In this document: in pieces, positions 32,403-40,515 of the stretch
How positions within the stretch are numbered: the first letter of the stretch is position 1
How the letters are laid out: the number at the start of each line of letters is the position of its first letter
NCBI RefSeq assembly: GCF_042686195.1
Contig: NZ_JBHUOQ010000007.1
Location: 1-41,856, forward strand
DNA from: Corticicoccus populi
GTDB lineage: Bacteria > Bacillota > Bacilli > Staphylococcales > Salinicoccaceae
DNA length: 41,856 nt
Direction of reading: 5' to 3'
Position numbers and translations under genes: made by a program
The notes under the pieces: model-generated
Told to the model about the DNA's origin: nothing
The model's database searches: none
What the model saw: the letters and a program-made list of their open reading frames with translations, nothing else

Positions 32403-32572
32403 TACAAATTATCCCACTGCAAGTTTAACACAGAAAATTTGAATTTATATTTCATTTTTCTATTTGGGATAATCTAACAATGTCGATAGACTAGAGATTA
32501 GAGACATTGTTAAATTACAGGTAGGTTTTTTTGGTCAGGTTATGAATGAAACAGAATTTAGGAGGAATTTCA
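32403..32572 (+). promoter_or_regulatory. Long leader of abrB with two consecutive inverted repeats
   Basis: Two inverted repeats lie end to end in the predicted leader. ATTATCCCA (32408-32416) pairs with TGGGATAAT (32465-32473), and TAACAATGTC (32475-32484) pairs with GACATTGTTA (32503-32512). The second stem is followed by TACAGGTAGG and seven T residues, then an AGGAGG ribosome site. I do not recognise a known riboswitch. The DNA could instead serve as protein binding sites between the divergent genes. Confidence 0.55.
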
Positions 32573-32848
32573 ATGAAGTCCACAGGTATTGTCAGAAAAG
32601 TTGATGAATTAGGCCGTGTCGTTATACCTATCGAACTGCGCCGTGTGCTCGACATCGAAGTAAAAGATGCTTTAGAAATCTATACTGATGAAGACACTAT
32701 CATCTTGAAAAAATACAAGCCAACAATGACATGTGATGTTACTGGCGATGTTTCTGATAAAAACATGAGACTTGCTGACGGACGTATTATCCTCAGTGAG
32801 GAAGGCGCTAAGCTTCTCATGGATGAAATACAAACTAAAATGCATTAA
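32573..32848 (+). CDS. abrB: AbrB-family transition-state regulator
   Basis: AbrB proteins are swapped-hairpin DNA-binding dimers or tetramers that repress stationary-phase genes. The N-terminal SpoVT/AbrB domain (KSTGIVRKVDELGRVVIPIELRRVLDIEVKDALEIY) is a close match, as is the C-terminal multimerisation part (CDVTGDVSDKNMRLADGRIILSEEGA). The ATG at 32573 has AGGAGG 8 bases upstream; the frame extension to 32546 lacks one. It gives 91 aa, close to the Bacillus size. The gene sits between metG and rsmI as in Bacillus but on the opposite strand from its neighbours. The long structured leader suggests post-transcriptional control or autoregulation. Confidence 0.94.
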   Translation: MKSTGIVRKVDELGRVVIPIELRRVLDIEVKDALEIYTDEDTIILKKYKPTMTCDVTGDVSDKNMRLADGRIILSEEGAKLLMDEIQTKMH

Positions 32849-32859
32849 TTCTCATTTAA

Positions 32860-32886
32860 CCGGGGCGCTGCCCCGGCCTTTTTTTA
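32860..32886 (+). terminator. Rho-independent terminator of abrB
   Basis: CCGGGGC (32860-32866) pairs with GCCCCGG (32870-32876), followed by CCTTTTTTT. The T-tract overlaps the 3' end of the convergent rsmI gene. Confidence 0.92.
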
Positions 32887-33699
32887 TTTATGATATGCAT
32901 CATATACTTCCTGCTTTTTTAACCCTCTCATTTCAGCCACCATTTTAATGGCCTGCTTCGGTTTCATACCATCCTCAATGAATTTGCCGACATGCTCATT
33001 GATTGGAATATCACTCACTATCTCATCCTCCTGATAGCCCTCAATCACAATAACAAATTCACCTTTTAACGGGATTTCATCACCAAGCATATTTAATAGT
33101 TCATCTGCACGCCCGCGTACATTCTGCTCGAACTTTTTTGTCAGCTCTCTGGAGATACTCATCTCTCTGTCCGGCGATACTTCACTCATCTGCTTAATGG
33201 TTTCCTTCAGCTTATGCGGTGATTCATAAACGACCGATGTATGTGAATGAAACATAATTTCCTTTAATTTCTCTTTTCGTTTTGCCTGACTTTTGGGGAG
33301 AAAACCAAAGAAAGTAAATTCGAATGAAGAAATACCGCTTAAAACCAGTGCAAGTGTAAATGCAGATGCGCCCGGCACAACAGTAAACCCGAGAGACTCT
33401 TTCTGCATTCTCCGTACCAGTTCATATCCGGGATCTGAAACCACCGGCATACCGGCATCTGTGACAAGTGCAAAGACTTTTCCTTCGTGCATCTCTTCTA
33501 TGATACGGTCTTCCGTTTCAAATTTATTGAAATCATGGTACGCACGAAGCGGTGTTGTAATTTCAAAGTGATTCGTAAGCTTCCTTGTTGTCCGTGTATC
33601 TTCACACAATATCACATCTGCACTCTTCAATGTTTCTACCGCACGGTATGTCATATCATTTAAATTCCCAAGCGGGGTTCCTGTAATATATAGGTTCAT
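32884..33699 (-). CDS. rsmI: 16S rRNA (C1402-2'-O)-methyltransferase
   Basis: RsmI 2'-O-methylates C1402 in the decoding centre. The tetrapyrrole-methylase-like fold is visible in LYITGTPLGNLNDMTYRAVETL, CEDTRTTRKLTNHF, the LVTDAGMPVVSDPG segment and FYES/VVYESPHKL. At 271 aa it is normal length. GGAG lies 8 bases before the ATG, which directly abuts the yazA stop. It is the last gene of the trmN6-yazA-rsmI operon, the same trio as yabB-yazA-yabC in Bacillus. Confidence 0.96.
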   Translation of the reverse strand: MNLYITGTPLGNLNDMTYRAVETLKSADVILCEDTRTTRKLTNHFEITTPLRAYHDFNKFETEDRIIEEMHEGKVFALVTDAGMPVVSDPGYELVRRMQKESLGFTVVPGASAFTLALVLSGISSFEFTFFGFLPKSQAKRKEKLKEIMFHSHTSVVYESPHKLKETIKQMSEVSPDREMSISRELTKKFEQNVRGRADELLNMLGDEIPLKGEFVIVIEGYQEDEIVSDIPINEHVGKFIEDGMKPKQAIKMVAEMRGLKKQEVYDAYHK

Positions 33700-33948
33700 T
33701 TATTCATCTCCTATCAGAAGCATTTTCTGTTTTCTCGACAACTTCTTAATGGCAATTTCTCTTTTCATCGCTTCACTTTTAGTCGCAAAAGATTCCTGAT
33801 ATCTTAAAGTCACCGGAATTCTATGCCTCGTATATTTTGCACCAAGCCCTGCATTATGTTTTTTTACACGCTCTTTTACATCTGCTGCATAGCCTGTGTA
33901 TAAGGAACCGTCACTGCATTCAACAATATAAATATAATATTCATCCAT
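33700..33948 (-). CDS. yazA: GIY-YIG domain protein (YazA/UPF0213)
   Basis: The 82-aa protein is a single GIY-YIG nuclease-fold domain: YYIYIVECSDGSLYTGYAADVKERVKKHNAG. Here the first motif reads YIYIV and the second YTGYA, as in YazA/YhbQ-type small proteins; E-rich end AMKREIAIKKLSRKQK follows. Nuclease activity has been reported for some relatives, but the role is unsettled. GAGG lies 6 bases before the ATG at 33948, which is preferred to the longer frame (33993). It overlaps trmN6 by 8 bases. Confidence 0.92.
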   Translation of the reverse strand: MDEYYIYIVECSDGSLYTGYAADVKERVKKHNAGLGAKYTRHRIPVTLRYQESFATKSEAMKREIAIKKLSRKQKMLLIGDE

Positions 33949-34672
33949 AATACACCTCAAGCATTTCTTTAGTGTAACTGCCGGATTCATCATAAATGTA
34001 AAACGGCTGCATCACTTCAACATATGCGAAAGAATTAAATATTGCTTCAATCAGAACAAACATTGCCTTTTCAGACTTTCTGTCATTGAAGACATACTGC
34101 ATTCTCCGCACTCTGAATCCATTATTGTGGAGTTCGGAAATCACTTCAGTACTCCGCTCTGCACGATGAACGAGCGTCAGACGTCCTTTATTTTTAATTA
34201 AATATCTTGCGGTTTGAATCACGCCATTTAAATCAATATGAATTTCATGGCGTGCAATACTGTGAGGTCCTTTATCTTTCACAGGCTGATTATTTGTAAA
34301 ATAAGGCGGATTCACTGTGATTGTATCATATGTGGAGTGCTCGAAATGTAATTTAATCTCTTTCATATCCACATTGTATATTGAAATCTGATTCTCTTTT
34401 CCATTCATCACAATATTTCTCTCAGCCATATCCACTACACGGTCCTGAATTTCTACACCGTCTATCGATGCGTGTGTACGATGAGATAACAGCAGCGGGA
34501 TAATTCCGTTACCTGAGCATAAATCCATCACTCTTTTTGTTCTCTTTGTCAATCTGGTGAAATTTGCGAGCAGCAGCGCATCCACTGAAAATGAAAACAC
34601 TGACTGACTTTGAATAATTTTCATTTTTTCCCTGAACAATTCATCCAGACGTTCATCTTCCTTTAACACCAA
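33941..34672 (-). CDS. trmN6: tRNA1(Val) (adenine-37-N6)-methyltransferase-like protein (YabB)
   Basis: This 243-aa Rossmann methyltransferase has the SAM loop MDLCSGNGIIPLLLS and the catalytic NPPY motif (TVNPPYFTNNQPV). The opening FSFSVDALLLANF segment also fits. It corresponds to YabB/TrmN6, which methylates A37 of tRNA-Val in E. coli; the tRNA target in Firmicutes is assumed by similarity. The first codon is probably TTG (34672) with GGAG 9 bases upstream; GTG 34669 is an alternative. It starts just after the yabA terminator. No promoter is visible between them, so readthrough is possible. Confidence 0.92.
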   Translation of the reverse strand: MVLKEDERLDELFREKMKIIQSQSVFSFSVDALLLANFTRLTKRTKRVMDLCSGNGIIPLLLSHRTHASIDGVEIQDRVVDMAERNIVMNGKENQISIYNVDMKEIKLHFEHSTYDTITVNPPYFTNNQPVKDKGPHSIARHEIHIDLNGVIQTARYLIKNKGRLTLVHRAERSTEVISELHNNGFRVRRMQYVFNDRKSEKAMFVLIEAIFNSFAYVEVMQPFYIYDESGSYTKEMLEVYYG

Positions 34673-34691
34673 TATTCACCACTCCCAATAA

Positions 34692-34726
34692 CGAAATAAA
34701 TGCGGCGCACGGCCGCATTTATTTTA
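34692..34726 (-). terminator. Rho-independent terminator of the tmk-darA-holB-ricT-yabA run
   Basis: AAATAAATGCGGC (34694-34706) pairs with GCCGCATTTATTT (34712-34724) and overlaps the yabA stop codon. The A and T flanks make it partly symmetric; the trmN6 start is about 20 bases downstream. Confidence 0.82.
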
Positions 34727-35035
34727 ATCATTTCTATGATTTAAAAATCCCTGACAGAATAAGCAGTCTTCTCCGTGACGGTGTGTTCCAAAATGTACAC
34801 TGCACACATGAAAACCTTCATCATACAAGTTTTTTAATGTATTTTGCTTAAAACCATCCGTTGTTTCGGACTGTTCTCTCAGTAAATCTTCAAAATGTTC
34901 TTTTTCCATCTGGAGACTCACATTTTCTTCCACCAGTTTCACTGCAAATTCTTTTAAAATCTGCATATCTTTCTGCATTTTCTCCATATTATCTTCAATC
35001 TGATTAATATGGGAAAACAGCTGGTCTCTCTCCAT
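34724..35035 (-). CDS. yabA: Replication initiation control protein YabA
   Basis: YabA binds DnaA and the sliding clamp DnaN to limit re-initiation of replication. The N-terminal half is a coiled coil (about residues 1-55). The C-terminal part is the zinc-binding module with HVCSVHFGTHRHGEDCLFC, matching the family pattern. At 103 aa it is slightly shorter than in Bacillus (119). It overlaps ricT at TAATG. Confidence 0.95.
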   Translation of the reverse strand: MERDQLFSHINQIEDNMEKMQKDMQILKEFAVKLVEENVSLQMEKEHFEDLLREQSETTDGFKQNTLKNLYDEGFHVCSVHFGTHRHGEDCLFCQGFLNHRND

Positions 35036-35844
35036 TATTTCACCCCGCCGCTGACTTCGAGCTCATCGCAGTGAAGGTCTTCAATGTAATCATCCTTATA
35101 TTTGACCTTCACAACCAAATCTAAAATATTCATGCCGATGACAGTTCCTCTGCCATTCGGAGTTTTGATTGAGTCTCCGACATCCGGCATTCTGCCGCGG
35201 GCTTCCTCATAGTAATCATCTTCATAATTCAAACAGCACATCAACCTGCCGCATGCACCTGAAATTTTTGTCGGCGATAACGATAAATCTTGATTTTTTG
35301 CCATCTGAATACTGACCGGAACAAAATCCCCTAAAAATGTGGAACAGCAGTGGGCACGGCCGCACGGACCAATCCCGCCCAGATACTTCGCTTCGTCACG
35401 GACACCAACCTGTCTGAGTTCTATCCGTGTTTTAAATTCAGTTGCCAGCACACGGACTAAAGAACGAAAATCTACACGTTCGTCGGCAGTAAATTTGAAA
35501 ATCAGTTTTTTCCTGTCGAGTGTATACTGCGCATTCACCATGACCATATCCAGCTTTTCTTCCCGGACCGCCTTTTCACAAAAATGCAGTGCATGATCTG
35601 CCTCCTGTTGATTTTGATGATATTTCATCAATTCTTCATCATCAGCAGATTTAATCATATGGCCGTCCGGCTCAACAATATCATCCTCGGAAATAGTATA
35701 GTTACCTTTTATCACACGCAGCAGTTCTTTTCCCCGCTTCGTCTCCGCAATAATATAATCATTACGCTGAACGTCTATGCCGCGGCCTTCAATATAAATA
35801 TTATCAAAATAATCAAGTTGAGTCGCCGTAATAAGTTCTATCAT
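35035..35844 (-). CDS. ricT: RicT (YaaT), PSP1-domain regulatory iron-sulfur protein
   Basis: RicT forms the Y-complex with RicA and RicF, which in Bacillus holds iron-sulfur clusters and guides RNase Y-dependent mRNA processing. The PSP1 C-terminal domain is present with its cysteine clusters (GGIGPCGRAHCCSTFLGD and ACGRLMCCLNYEDDYY), which supply the cluster ligands. At 269 aa it is normal. The gene is linked to holB (7 bases upstream) and yabA (overlapping), as in most Firmicutes. The partners RicA and RicF are not in this window. Confidence 0.95.
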   Translation of the reverse strand: MIELITATQLDYFDNIYIEGRGIDVQRNDYIIAETKRGKELLRVIKGNYTISEDDIVEPDGHMIKSADDEELMKYHQNQQEADHALHFCEKAVREEKLDMVMVNAQYTLDRKKLIFKFTADERVDFRSLVRVLATEFKTRIELRQVGVRDEAKYLGGIGPCGRAHCCSTFLGDFVPVSIQMAKNQDLSLSPTKISGACGRLMCCLNYEDDYYEEARGRMPDVGDSIKTPNGRGTVIGMNILDLVVKVKYKDDYIEDLHCDELEVSGGVK

Positions 35845-35850
35845 AAATAT

Positions 35851-36756
35851 TCAACCTTTCGAACTTATAACCATACCTTCAAGTGCGAGCATCGGATTTA
35901 CGTTAAATTGTATCAAACGATTGGCCTCAGCCACTTCCTCAAGCATTTTGGATAATGCCGTTTCACCTTTAACCGGATTCTCTGCTACCTCTATATATGG
36001 TTTAAAGTCATTTAGCCCTATTGTCTGATGTAAAGACTGACGTACATAACCGTCTATCAGCTGAAGCAGCAGCAGATAGTCGCGTCTTTCATTACATATA
36101 TCCAATAAGCCTTTAATTTGTATCAATACCAGCGGATGGTCCATCACCCACTTTGACGAAAACTCCATCGCTCTCTCTCTTAATTTTGAAAAGTTTTCAT
36201 CAAGATGTTTCACATGCCCGGCATTCAGTGACAACCGGTCCACCGTTGTTAATTCAGACTCTGTTAAAAACTCCAGGTCTTTAAGTCTGTCTTCACGCTC
36301 TCCTCTGATAAAAACATGCTGTGCTCTCGAGTGAATCGTCGGCAGAATACTGCTTTTATCAATCGTCAAGAGGATTGCAACTGTCTTTTCAGGAGGCTCT
36401 TCCAAAAATTTAAGCAGGCTGTTTTCAGCCTGTGGTGTCAACTTCTCAAAAGATTCAATAACATATACCTTATACTCTGACTCAGTCGGTTTTTTATGCA
36501 TGACTCTTACAAGATCTTCCACAGCATCTTTTTTTATGGATGTCTCATCTGTACGTAAATAATAAAAGTCAGGGTGATTTCCTTCTCTCAAAAGACTTCC
36601 ATTACGCTCAGTATCCCCCAGTATGTTAAGCGCAAAAAACTCACTTTTCCGGCGCAGCGTTTCAACCGCATCGCCTTCAAACATATAAGTGTGGCTCAAC
36701 CGTCCATGATTGATTGCGTTTAATAGTTTAATATCAACATTTTCATTTAAGTTCAT
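35851..36756 (-). CDS. holB: DNA polymerase III delta' subunit
   Basis: The delta' subunit is the rigid stator of the clamp loader. Typical segments are the N-terminal LSHTYMFEGD, YVIESFEKLTPQAENSLLKFLEEPP and the arginine-finger region IHSRAQHVF. No nucleotide P-loop remains after MFEGD, as expected for this non-ATPase subunit. The usual SRC motif reads SRA here (the arginine is kept). No zinc-binding cysteines are seen. At 301 aa it is of normal staphylococcal size. One base separates it from darA upstream, so translation is coupled. Confidence 0.93.
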   Translation of the reverse strand: MNLNENVDIKLLNAINHGRLSHTYMFEGDAVETLRRKSEFFALNILGDTERNGSLLREGNHPDFYYLRTDETSIKKDAVEDLVRVMHKKPTESEYKVYVIESFEKLTPQAENSLLKFLEEPPEKTVAILLTIDKSSILPTIHSRAQHVFIRGEREDRLKDLEFLTESELTTVDRLSLNAGHVKHLDENFSKLRERAMEFSSKWVMDHPLVLIQIKGLLDICNERRDYLLLLQLIDGYVRQSLHQTIGLNDFKPYIEVAENPVKGETALSKMLEEVAEANRLIQFNVNPMLALEGMVISSKG

Positions 36757-36757
36757 A

Positions 36758-37087
36758 TTAAAATCTTTCGAATTGTTCTATCGGCAGTACAAAAACAGTC
36801 GCACCGCCCACTTCAACCTCAACCGGGTAAGGAATATATGAATCTGCATTTCCACCCATTGGTGTCACCGGCGCTACAGTCTGTTCTCTGTTACCGCACG
36901 TGTCATCAATCAGTTCCAGCAGTTCTTTTACTCTGTCATCTTTTACACCGCACAGGAATGTAGTATTCCCTGCACGCAGGAAACCACCGGTCGATGCAAG
37001 TTTTGTATTTCTAAAATCCGCTTTAGTTAAACGATCCGTCAATCTTTGACTATCGTGATCTTGAACAATCGCAATTACCATTTTCAT
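36758..37087 (-). CDS. darA: Cyclic di-AMP receptor PII-like protein DarA/PstA (YaaQ)
   Basis: DarA (PstA in staphylococci) is a PII-like trimer that binds cyclic di-AMP. The family sequence is clear: MVIAIVQDHDSQRLTDRLTKADFRNTKLASTGGFL, the FLCGVKDDRV segment, and the C-terminal GGATVFVLPIEQFERF. At 109 aa it is standard. The gene is always found between tmk and holB in this group. Its protein targets are still poorly known. Confidence 0.96.
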   Translation of the reverse strand: MKMVIAIVQDHDSQRLTDRLTKADFRNTKLASTGGFLRAGNTTFLCGVKDDRVKELLELIDDTCGNREQTVAPVTPMGGNADSYIPYPVEVEVGGATVFVLPIEQFERF

Positions 37088-37093
37088 GGCCGT

Positions 37094-37708
37094 TCACCTC
37101 TTAGTTAAAAATTTGTCTACTTGTATTATGACATCTTGGATGACTTTATCCAAATCCTGATTTGCATCTATCACTTTAATACGCTCAGGATTATTTTCTG
37201 ATAATTCATTATAACCTAAAACCACTTTATTATGAAAGTCTATACTTTCTTTGTCCAGCCGATTTTCATTACGTTTATTTTCCGTAATACGCGACAGCCC
37301 TGTTTCAGCATCCACCTTTAAGTAAATCGTTAAATCCGGCATTCTTCCTCTGATTGCGAATGCATTAATCTCCTGTATACTGTCAATACCTATACCTCTG
37401 GCATATCCCTGATAAACAAGAGAGCTGTCTATAAAACGGTCACAGAGAACAATACTCCCCGCTTCAAGTGCCGGCAGTACTTTCTCTACGAGGTGCTGGC
37501 TTCTTGATGCTGCAAATAATAGTGCTTCCGTGCGGCTGTCCATATCATCTTCTAAAACAATATCCCTGATTTTCTCACTGACAGGAATCCCGCCGGGCTC
37601 CCGTGTAACAATCACTTCACGGGAAGATTTTAAATAATCATATATATGTCTGATAACCGTAGATTTCCCTGAACCGTCCGGCCCTTCAAACGTAATAAAA
37701 TAAGTCAT
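37094..37708 (-). CDS. tmk: Thymidylate kinase
   Basis: Tmk phosphorylates dTMP to dTDP. The P-loop is FEGPDGSGKST (about residues 7-17), followed by REPGG and the DR motif (LCDRFIDSSLVYQG). The LID region is EKIRD/ETGLSRI. At 204 aa the length is normal. It overlaps yaaO by 4 bases and is followed 6 bases later by darA. Confidence 0.97.
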   Translation of the reverse strand: MTYFITFEGPDGSGKSTVIRHIYDYLKSSREVIVTREPGGIPVSEKIRDIVLEDDMDSRTEALLFAASRSQHLVEKVLPALEAGSIVLCDRFIDSSLVYQGYARGIGIDSIQEINAFAIRGRMPDLTIYLKVDAETGLSRITENKRNENRLDKESIDFHNKVVLGYNELSENNPERIKVIDANQDLDKVIQDVIIQVDKFLTKR

Positions 37709-38952
37709 GATTCATCCTCATTCATATAGTAATTTATATTTTCTTTGATACCCTCTATTTTAACATTGTTATTTAAGTAATTGTCCAACACGAGTAGAAC
37801 TTCTTTATGAAATTTCTCACCCTCAATTACTACAGGAACACCGGGCGGATACGGGACGACTGTTCTGATACATTTTTTGTTAAGTAATTCCGAAATATCA
37901 TACTTCTCTATGTCAGTCGTTTCCATACTGCTTAAATCAAGACTTCTGACACTCTTAATTAATTCCTGAAGCGGGAAAGAGTCCCCGGCATGGAACAACG
38001 GCAGACACCACAGTACACCATCATCGACTGTCATCTCTGAATATACACCGTTTTCTCTAAATAAAGAATCAAGTGCATGCCCTCTCAATCCTTGACGGCA
38101 GATAACTAGTTTTGCCGGATCATCACATTCTATCACCTCAAACCCCTTCTCCCTCAGGACTTGAACAATCAGTGTTCTGTTAGCGAAAAAAACTTCAGGT
38201 TTAAAATCATTATAAAATTCTTCTGCGAGTTCAATGGAAGCCATGACTAAATAAGAAGGGCTCGATGTCTCAAAATAATCAATGTACTTTTGTACAGTCA
38301 TCATATTTTTTTGTTCTCTGCAGTATACAACAGATGCACCGGTCAGTGCCGGAAGCATCTTATGGTAGGACTGCACAACGAAATCCGCTCCGTAATTCAT
38401 GGATGATTCCAAAAAACCTTCTGCAATATCCATATGCGCACCGTGCGCCTCGTCCACGATTACTGTAATATTTTTGCTTTTCAATTTCTTTATTAATGAC
38501 CCAAGTGATTTTAGTCCTTCCCCTGTATACGAAGGATGTGTGATTATTACGGCTGTACCCTCTTTGACATCATCCAGTTCATCAGCAGCAGCCACAGAAT
38601 AATCCGCATTCACTAAATCCAGTGCATGATACACAGACTTATGTGCATCTCCTCTGATAACAAAACAATTCACATGTTCCGATACAGCAGAAATCCCTGC
38701 GAGAATTCCTGTTGTAGAGCCGTTAACCACTGCCTGTGCGCTGTATCCTTCATATTTCCCGGATAGTTTATGGTTTAATTCCAGTAATATACCTTCCGGA
38801 TTGTGCAGGTTATCGAGACCCGGAATTTCAGTCATATCATACTTCATATCAATTTCTTTTAAATAGCCGATTGTCATATTTTTATGACCCGGTACATGCA
38901 TGGAAATTACTTGTTTATCATCCAGTTCTTTTAATCGGTCAGTCAATCTCAT
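37705..38952 (-). CDS. Orn/Lys/Arg decarboxylase family protein (YaaO-like)
   Basis: This 415-aa protein is a PLP-dependent fold-type I decarboxylase of the Orn/Lys/Arg group. The PLP lysine is K198 in VVQSYHKMLPALTG; the aspartate that holds the pyridine ring lies in VIVDEAHGAH. The N-terminal MHVPGHK start is typical. It is shorter than Bacillus YaaO (about 480 aa) because its C-terminal domain is reduced. The true substrate is unknown: arginine or lysine decarboxylation has been proposed for relatives. It begins 12 bases after the opuC-type gene with no terminator, and overlaps tmk. Confidence 0.9.
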   Translation of the reverse strand: MRLTDRLKELDDKQVISMHVPGHKNMTIGYLKEIDMKYDMTEIPGLDNLHNPEGILLELNHKLSGKYEGYSAQAVVNGSTTGILAGISAVSEHVNCFVIRGDAHKSVYHALDLVNADYSVAAADELDDVKEGTAVIITHPSYTGEGLKSLGSLIKKLKSKNITVIVDEAHGAHMDIAEGFLESSMNYGADFVVQSYHKMLPALTGASVVYCREQKNMMTVQKYIDYFETSSPSYLVMASIELAEEFYNDFKPEVFFANRTLIVQVLREKGFEVIECDDPAKLVICRQGLRGHALDSLFRENGVYSEMTVDDGVLWCLPLFHAGDSFPLQELIKSVRSLDLSSMETTDIEKYDISELLNKKCIRTVVPYPPGVPVVIEGEKFHKEVLLVLDNYLNNNVKIEGIKENINYYMNEDES

Positions 38953-38964
38953 CCATTCACATTC

Positions 38965-40515
38965 CTATTCATTCAGCAGACCCTCTTCGCTCAGAAATTC
39001 ATGTGCGACTTCTGAAGCTGTTCTTCCTTCTTCATCTACTTCATAGTTCATACGCATCATTGTTTCATCATCAATACGGCCTGACAGCTGATTAATTATA
39101 TCTTCCAGTTCCGGATATTCTTCCAGTACATCTTTACGTATCACCGGTGCTGCATAGTAAGGCGGGAACAGCCCTAAATTATCTTCCAGTATGACAAAAT
39201 TATTCGCTTCGATACGGCCGTCGGTCGCATATGCATCGATGACATCAATTTCTTCATTTTGAAGCGCCGCATACTGTATACCTGAGTCCATTGTCTGTAC
39301 TGATGAGAATTCAATGCCATATTGTTCCTGGACTCCGATATAACCGTCGCTTCTCTCCTGGAATTCAGCAGTACTGCCGAAAGTCATATCTGCTGCATAC
39401 GGTGATAAATCACTAATTGTTTCGAGATTATTTTCTTCAGCAAAATCTCCACGCACAGTCAGAGTATACGTATTGTTAAACCCGATTTCCTCAAGCCATA
39501 CTGCAGGCATCTCTTCCTCATAATATTCACTTACGTGGTCGTACACTTCATCAGGATTTTCATATTCAAAATCAGAATCATTTAATATATCGATTAATGC
39601 TGTTCCGGTATATTCAACATACATATCGTACTGACCTCTGTCCATACCGGCTACAAGATTTGATGTACCTGAAATATAGGATTCTTTTCCAACATTTAAA
39701 TCCGTATCCTGTTCGATTAATTCTATATACATATATACAAGAATTTCCTGCTCAGTATCCTGCTTGCCGCTGATCACAATATCATCATTATTCATCCAGT
39801 TACTCACAATGACTAGTATAAATGTTACTGCAAGTCCGATTAGAATCAGCCAGAATAAAACTCGTGAAAATACACTGCTGGATTTTTTACCGGGCTGTGA
39901 TTTATCCTCCACATATTTCAGTACAAAATCAAATAACAAGGCAATAACAGCTGCTGGAATCGCACCTGCCAGAATCAAACCGGCACTATTTGTCGACAGC
40001 CCCCTGAATATAAAATCACCCAGGCCGCCGGCACCGATTAACCCGGCCACAGTAGCGACACCAACTACGAGAACAGTTGCTGTTCTGATGCCGCCCATTA
40101 TAACACTTGCTGCAAGCGGCAGTTCAACAATTCTTAATCTCTGAAAGTTTGTCATACCCATTCCCCGGGCTGATTCTATTGTTGATTTATCTACATTATT
40201 TAAACCGACATACGTATTTCTTAAAATCGGAAGCAGTCCGTAAATCGTCAATGCTATAATTGCCGGTGTCTGCCCTGTACCAATAATCGGCACCATAAAA
40301 ACCAGAAGTGCTAAACTTGGAATCGTTTGAAACACAGAGGCCACTCCGATTACCGGTCCTGCAATTTTATCAAAGCGCGTTAAAATAATTCCAAGCGGTA
40401 CTGAAATTATAATTGCAATTCCGAGTGAGATCAGACTGATATACATGTGCTCCTGAATCAGGCTGAATAATTCCCCGGATCTCGTCGTTAATATTTCAAA
40501 AAATGACTGCCACAT
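38965..40515 (-). CDS. Fused permease / substrate-binding protein of an OpuC/ProX-type osmolyte importer
   Basis: The N-terminal 210 residues form a binding-protein-dependent permease with the EAA loop (SARGMGMTNFQRLRIVELPLA, about 114-134) and several membrane spans. Another hydrophobic span (about 217-240) leads into a ProX/OpuBC-type glycine-betaine/choline-binding domain (about 245-516), including SGTSNLVAGMDRGQYDMYVEYTG. Fused permease-binding proteins of this type are known in Staphylococcaceae and other Firmicutes. It overlaps the ATPase gene at TAATG. Likely substrates are quaternary ammonium osmolytes such as betaine, carnitine or choline; the sequence does not choose between them. 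Confidence 0.92.
   Translation of the reverse strand: MWQSFFEILTTRSGELFSLIQEHMYISLISLGIAIIISVPLGIILTRFDKIAGPVIGVASVFQTIPSLALLVFMVPIIGTGQTPAIIALTIYGLLPILRNTYVGLNNVDKSTIESARGMGMTNFQRLRIVELPLAASVIMGGIRTATVLVVGVATVAGLIGAGGLGDFIFRGLSTNSAGLILAGAIPAAVIALLFDFVLKYVEDKSQPGKKSSSVFSRVLFWLILIGLAVTFILVIVSNWMNNDDIVISGKQDTEQEILVYMYIELIEQDTDLNVGKESYISGTSNLVAGMDRGQYDMYVEYTGTALIDILNDSDFEYENPDEVYDHVSEYYEEEMPAVWLEEIGFNNTYTLTVRGDFAEENNLETISDLSPYAADMTFGSTAEFQERSDGYIGVQEQYGIEFSSVQTMDSGIQYAALQNEEIDVIDAYATDGRIEANNFVILEDNLGLFPPYYAAPVIRKDVLEEYPELEDIINQLSGRIDDETMMRMNYEVDEEGRTASEVAHEFLSEEGLLNE

Noticed and set aside
32293..32572. T-box or S-box leader for metG on the minus strand
   Set aside because: No TGGNACCGCG-type T-box sequence or SAM riboswitch core is visible, and a good promoter lies only about 30 bases before the metG start.
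35851..36756. holB as a broken gene because the P-loop is missing
   Set aside because: The delta' subunit does not hydrolyse ATP and staphylococcal relatives also lack the P-loop; the gene is full length.
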